NCBI GenBank assembly: GCA_029287695.1
Contig: JARFQQ010000083.1
Span: forward strand, 1 to 9,146
Length of the DNA stretch: 9,146 nucleotides
Direction: 5' to 3'
Source: Gammaproteobacteria bacterium
Lineage (GTDB): Bacteria > Pseudomonadota > Gammaproteobacteria > Chromatiales > Chromatiaceae
Shown here: piece by piece, positions 7,162 to 9,146 of the stretch
Layout: every line of letters starts with the position of its first letter
Position numbering within the stretch: the first letter of the stretch is position 1
The notes under the pieces: model-generated
Told to the model about the DNA's origin: nothing
The model's input: only the letters and a program-made list of their open reading frames with translations
The model's database searches: none
Program-made: the position numbers and the translations under genes

Positions 7162-8202
7162 TCAGCAGAGTCTCTCCAGTTCCCTTGCATAAGGGGCGAT
7201 GTCGCCAATCTCTCTCGTGACCCACTCCCTGTCATAGTAGGTGTCGAGATAACGCTCTCCGCCGTCGCACATGAGGGTCACGATCGATCCCTCTTCGCCC
7301 CTGTCGCCCATTTCCCGTGCGGCCTGCAGCGCACCCCAGAGGTTGGTGCCGGTCGATCCGCCTGCCTTTCGCCCGGTCTGCTGTTCCAGCCAGTAGATGG
7401 ATGCAATACTGGCAGCATCGGGCACCCGGAGCATGCTGTCGATGACGTCAGGCTGGAAAGAGGGTTCGACGACTGGTCTGCCGATTCCCTCGATGCGGCT
7501 GGCCCTGTCGGATGTGATCGTGAAATCACGGGAAACAAAGCTGTCATGGAAAACCGAGTTCTCGGGGTCGACGACCAGGAGTTCCGTGTCATATGCCTTG
7601 TAGCGGATGTAGCGTCCGATGGTTGCGGAAGTGCCTCCCGTTCCTGCACTCATGACGATCGTGCGCGGAATCGGGTGCGGCTCCTGTTGCATCTGGCAGA
7701 AGATGCTCTCGGCGATGTTGTTGTTGCCACGCCAGTCCGTCGCCCGTTCAGCGTAGGTGAACTGGTCCAGAAAGTGCCCGTCGAGTGACTCTGCCAGCCG
7801 GACCGACTCGTCGTGCATCTGCGAGCCGTTCTCGACGAAATGGCAGCGTCCACCATAGAACTCGATGAGCTCGATCTTGCTCTGCGCCGTCGATGCCGGC
7901 ATGACCGCCACGAAGGGCACACCGATCATCCGCGCGAAGTAGGCTTCTGAAACAGCCGTACTGCCGGAGGAGGCCTCGATGACTGTTGTTTCCGGGCCGA
8001 TCTTTCCGTTGCAAAGGGCATAGAGGAACAGCGAACGGGCAAGCCTGTGCTTGAGACTGCCGGTTGGATGGGTGCTTTCATCCTTGAGGTAAAGATCGAT
8101 GCCCGGCAGGGAGGGCAGCTCGAGCCGGATCAGGTGCGTATCCGCGGAGCGCTGGTAATCTGCGGTGATCTTCTTGATCGATCTGTGTATCCAGTCATGC
8201 AT
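7162..8202 (-). CDS. cds1: PLP-dependent L-cysteine desulfhydrase-like protein (Cds1/cysteine synthase family)
   Basis: This 346-residue cytosolic fold-type II PLP enzyme shows the family elements in order: [16 protein letters not shown] with Schiff-base lysine K51, substrate loop SSGSTA (78-83), and phosphate-binding loop GTGGT (187-191). The motif set, including SADTHL near the N-terminus and [15 protein letters not shown], is strikingly like Mycobacterium tuberculosis Rv3684 (Cds1) as I recall it. Cds1 breaks L-cysteine into sulfide, pyruvate and ammonia. Ordinary CysK has TSGNTG in the substrate loop; SSGSTA points away from plain O-acetylserine sulfhydrylase. A synthase role cannot be excluded. 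The start at ATG 8202 fits the family N-terminus, although no clear ribosome site precedes it. It leads a probable two-gene operon with the cyclotransferase gene. A lone -10-like TACAAT lies at 8275-8270. Confidence 0.88.
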   Translation of the reverse strand: MHDWIHRSIKKITADYQRSADTHLIRLELPSLPGIDLYLKDESTHPTGSLKHRLARSLFLYALCNGKIGPETTVIEASSGSTAVSEAYFARMIGVPFVAVMPASTAQSKIELIEFYGGRCHFVENGSQMHDESVRLAESLDGHFLDQFTYAERATDWRGNNNIAESIFCQMQQEPHPIPRTIVMSAGTGGTSATIGRYIRYKAYDTELLVVDPENSVFHDSFVSRDFTITSDRASRIEGIGRPVVEPSFQPDVIDSMLRVPDAASIASIYWLEQQTGRKAGGSTGTNLWGALQAAREMGDRGEEGSIVTLMCDGGERYLDTYYDREWVTREIGDIAPYARELERLC

Positions 8203-8280
8203 GGGGCGCGGCCAGGAGTGAGTTAATGCGTAACAGGGTCATGGATGAGCGGTCATGATTGTCTTTGTGATTGTACTGGA

Positions 8281-8329
8281 TAATAAAGAGAGGATGCAGA
8301 GAGCGGTGCATGCATGGGCTATCCCTCTC
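8281..8329 (-). terminator. Possible terminator of the DUF318 permease gene
   Basis: Reading the minus strand, GAGAGGGAT (8329-8321) can pair with ATCCTCTC (8295-8288) with one bulged G. The loop is long (25 bases) and includes the palindrome TGCATGCA (8307-8314). A T-rich TTTATTA (8287-8281) follows. The 154-bp gap (8203-8356) otherwise holds no gene. If real, this separates the permease transcript from the cds1 operon. The long loop makes it a weak candidate. Confidence 0.3.
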
Positions 8330-8356
8330 GCGCTTTGCTTCTTTCCGGCCTGAAGG

Positions 8357-9146
8357 TCAGAAGAACGCCTGCGCAAGAAAGCCGGTGATGATGGCGATAC
8401 TGAACACCGAGAAGAGAAAGGCCAGCAGGATCTGCCAACGGAACATGCGTTGCAGCATGACGACTTCAGGCAGCGATGCGCCGGCTCCGCCGATGACGAG
8501 GGCGATCACGGCACCGATACCCATGCCCTTGGCGGTGAGTGTCATGGCGATGGGAATCATCGTCGAGCCGCGCACATAGAGTGGTACACCGATGATAGCG
8601 GCCAGCGGGATGGCCCAGAGATTGTCACTGCCCGCGTACTCGACGAGCCAGGCATCGGGGACAAAACCGTGCGCAAAGGCGCCGATCAGGACACCGATCA
8701 GCACGTGTGGCAGGAAGCTGCGGAATTGCGCAACGGCCTCGTTGAACAGGCGTTTCGCCTTGGCCAGATACGGATTCGGCACTCGCTTTTCCGGGCTGGC
8801 GCCAATATCCGGGACATCAAGTGAGACGGTGACGGGTTCGCTCCCGGTAGCGGGGGAGCAGCAGGGTGCCTTCTCTTTCGCGCCCAGTGTTGTCAACGGC
8901 ACACTGACACTGACCGGTGCCGGCTTCTCTTCCAGGAGATCGCGCTTGACGAAGCGGGCGAAGTTGGCGCGCTCCATGAGCCAGGACATGCTTATCGCCA
9001 TGGCAAGCGCCATCCCCGTATAGAGAAGTGTCAGCTCGATGCCGAAAGTGATCCAGAAGAGTGTCACGATGATCGGATTGACCAGTGGCGAAGTGAACAG
9101 CAGCGTCATCGTCGGGCCGAATCCGGCGCCGGACTTCAGGAGTCCC
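8357..9146 (-). CDS. DUF318/ArsP/YraQ-type permease, C-terminal part (5' end off the window)
   Basis: The reading frame is open through the right edge: upstream of the Met at 9109 it continues SGAGFGPT, so that Met is internal and the true start lies outside. About 260 residues are visible. They include FTSPLVNPI, several membrane helices, a central hydrophilic loop of about 80 residues and a second helix bundle with IGVPLYVRGSTMIPIA, KGMGIGAVIALVIGGAGASLPE and a C-terminal helix. This two-bundle plan, with SPLVNP and GVPLY repeats, is typical of the DUF318 permeases (now ArsP_1/YraQ). Some members export organoarsenicals or arsenite, but most have no known substrate. The loop carries an adjacent Cys pair (codons 8858-8863, in EKAPCCSP), a plausible soft-metal(loid) site. 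No arsR or arsenic enzyme is visible, so the substrate remains open. Confidence 0.85.
   Translation of the reverse strand, partial: GLLKSGAGFGPTMTLLFTSPLVNPIIVTLFWITFGIELTLLYTGMALAMAISMSWLMERANFARFVKRDLLEEKPAPVSVSVPLTTLGAKEKAPCCSPATGSEPVTVSLDVPDIGASPEKRVPNPYLAKAKRLFNEAVAQFRSFLPHVLIGVLIGAFAHGFVPDAWLVEYAGSDNLWAIPLAAIIGVPLYVRGSTMIPIAMTLTAKGMGIGAVIALVIGGAGASLPEVVMLQRMFRWQILLAFLFSVFSIAIITGFLAQAFF

Noticed and set aside
6892..7788. Plus-strand open frame of 298 codons across the cyclotransferase and cds1 genes
   Set aside because: It covers parts of two strongly supported minus-strand genes and shows no family motif.
8270..8275. TACAAT on the minus strand as a cds1 promoter -10
   Set aside because: It is a 5-of-6 match to the -10 consensus, but no -35 hexamer with more than two matches lies 17 bases upstream. 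It is not strong enough to list as a promoter.
8357..9109. Treating the Met at 9109 as the true start of the permease
   Set aside because: The frame stays open to the window edge with family-like sequence upstream (SGAGFGPT), so this Met is internal.

Overview
The window is about 9.1 kb of GC-rich (near 60% by eye), densely coded bacterial DNA. It looks chromosomal. Gene content and protein style suggest a proteobacterium, perhaps a gammaproteobacterium, but no marker gene fixes the taxon. The first 41 bases are not genomic. They contain a Nextera/Tn5 sequencing adapter, so the contig begins inside a gene fused to library sequence.

Layout: (1) 1-41 adapter remnant; (2) 43-207 (+) C-terminal end of an EamA/DMT-type transporter; (3) 208-405 convergent gap with several inverted repeats; (4) 406-1518 (-) FIST-domain sensor-like protein; (5) 1720-3579 (+) SulP-family anion permease with a C-terminal STAS domain and a cysteine-rich tail; (6) 3635-4522 (-) exported protein of unknown function; (7) 4731-6623 (+) membrane-bound FtsH-type AAA+ zinc protease, probably an accessory paralogue; (8) 6580-7134 (-) gamma-glutamylcyclotransferase family protein, overlapping the ftsH end tail to tail; (9) 7162-8202 (-) PLP-dependent cysteine desulfhydrase/cysteine synthase-like protein resembling mycobacterial Cds1; (10) 8357 to the right edge (-) DUF318/ArsP/YraQ-type permease, cut at its 5' end.

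Most genes stand alone and alternate in strand. The one convincing operon is cds1-like followed by the gamma-glutamylcyclotransferase gene, 27 bp apart on the minus strand. Together they suggest breakdown of gamma-glutamyl thiols and cysteine, with sulfide release. With a SulP permease and a CysCys-bearing permease nearby, the window has a loose sulfur/thiol theme, but this is inference. I found no RNA genes, mobile elements, CRISPR arrays or clear defence system. The most notable points are the thiol-catabolism gene pair, an FtsH whose protease domain reads like mitochondrial m-AAA proteases, the CX2CX5C tail on the SulP protein, and the adapter artefact.
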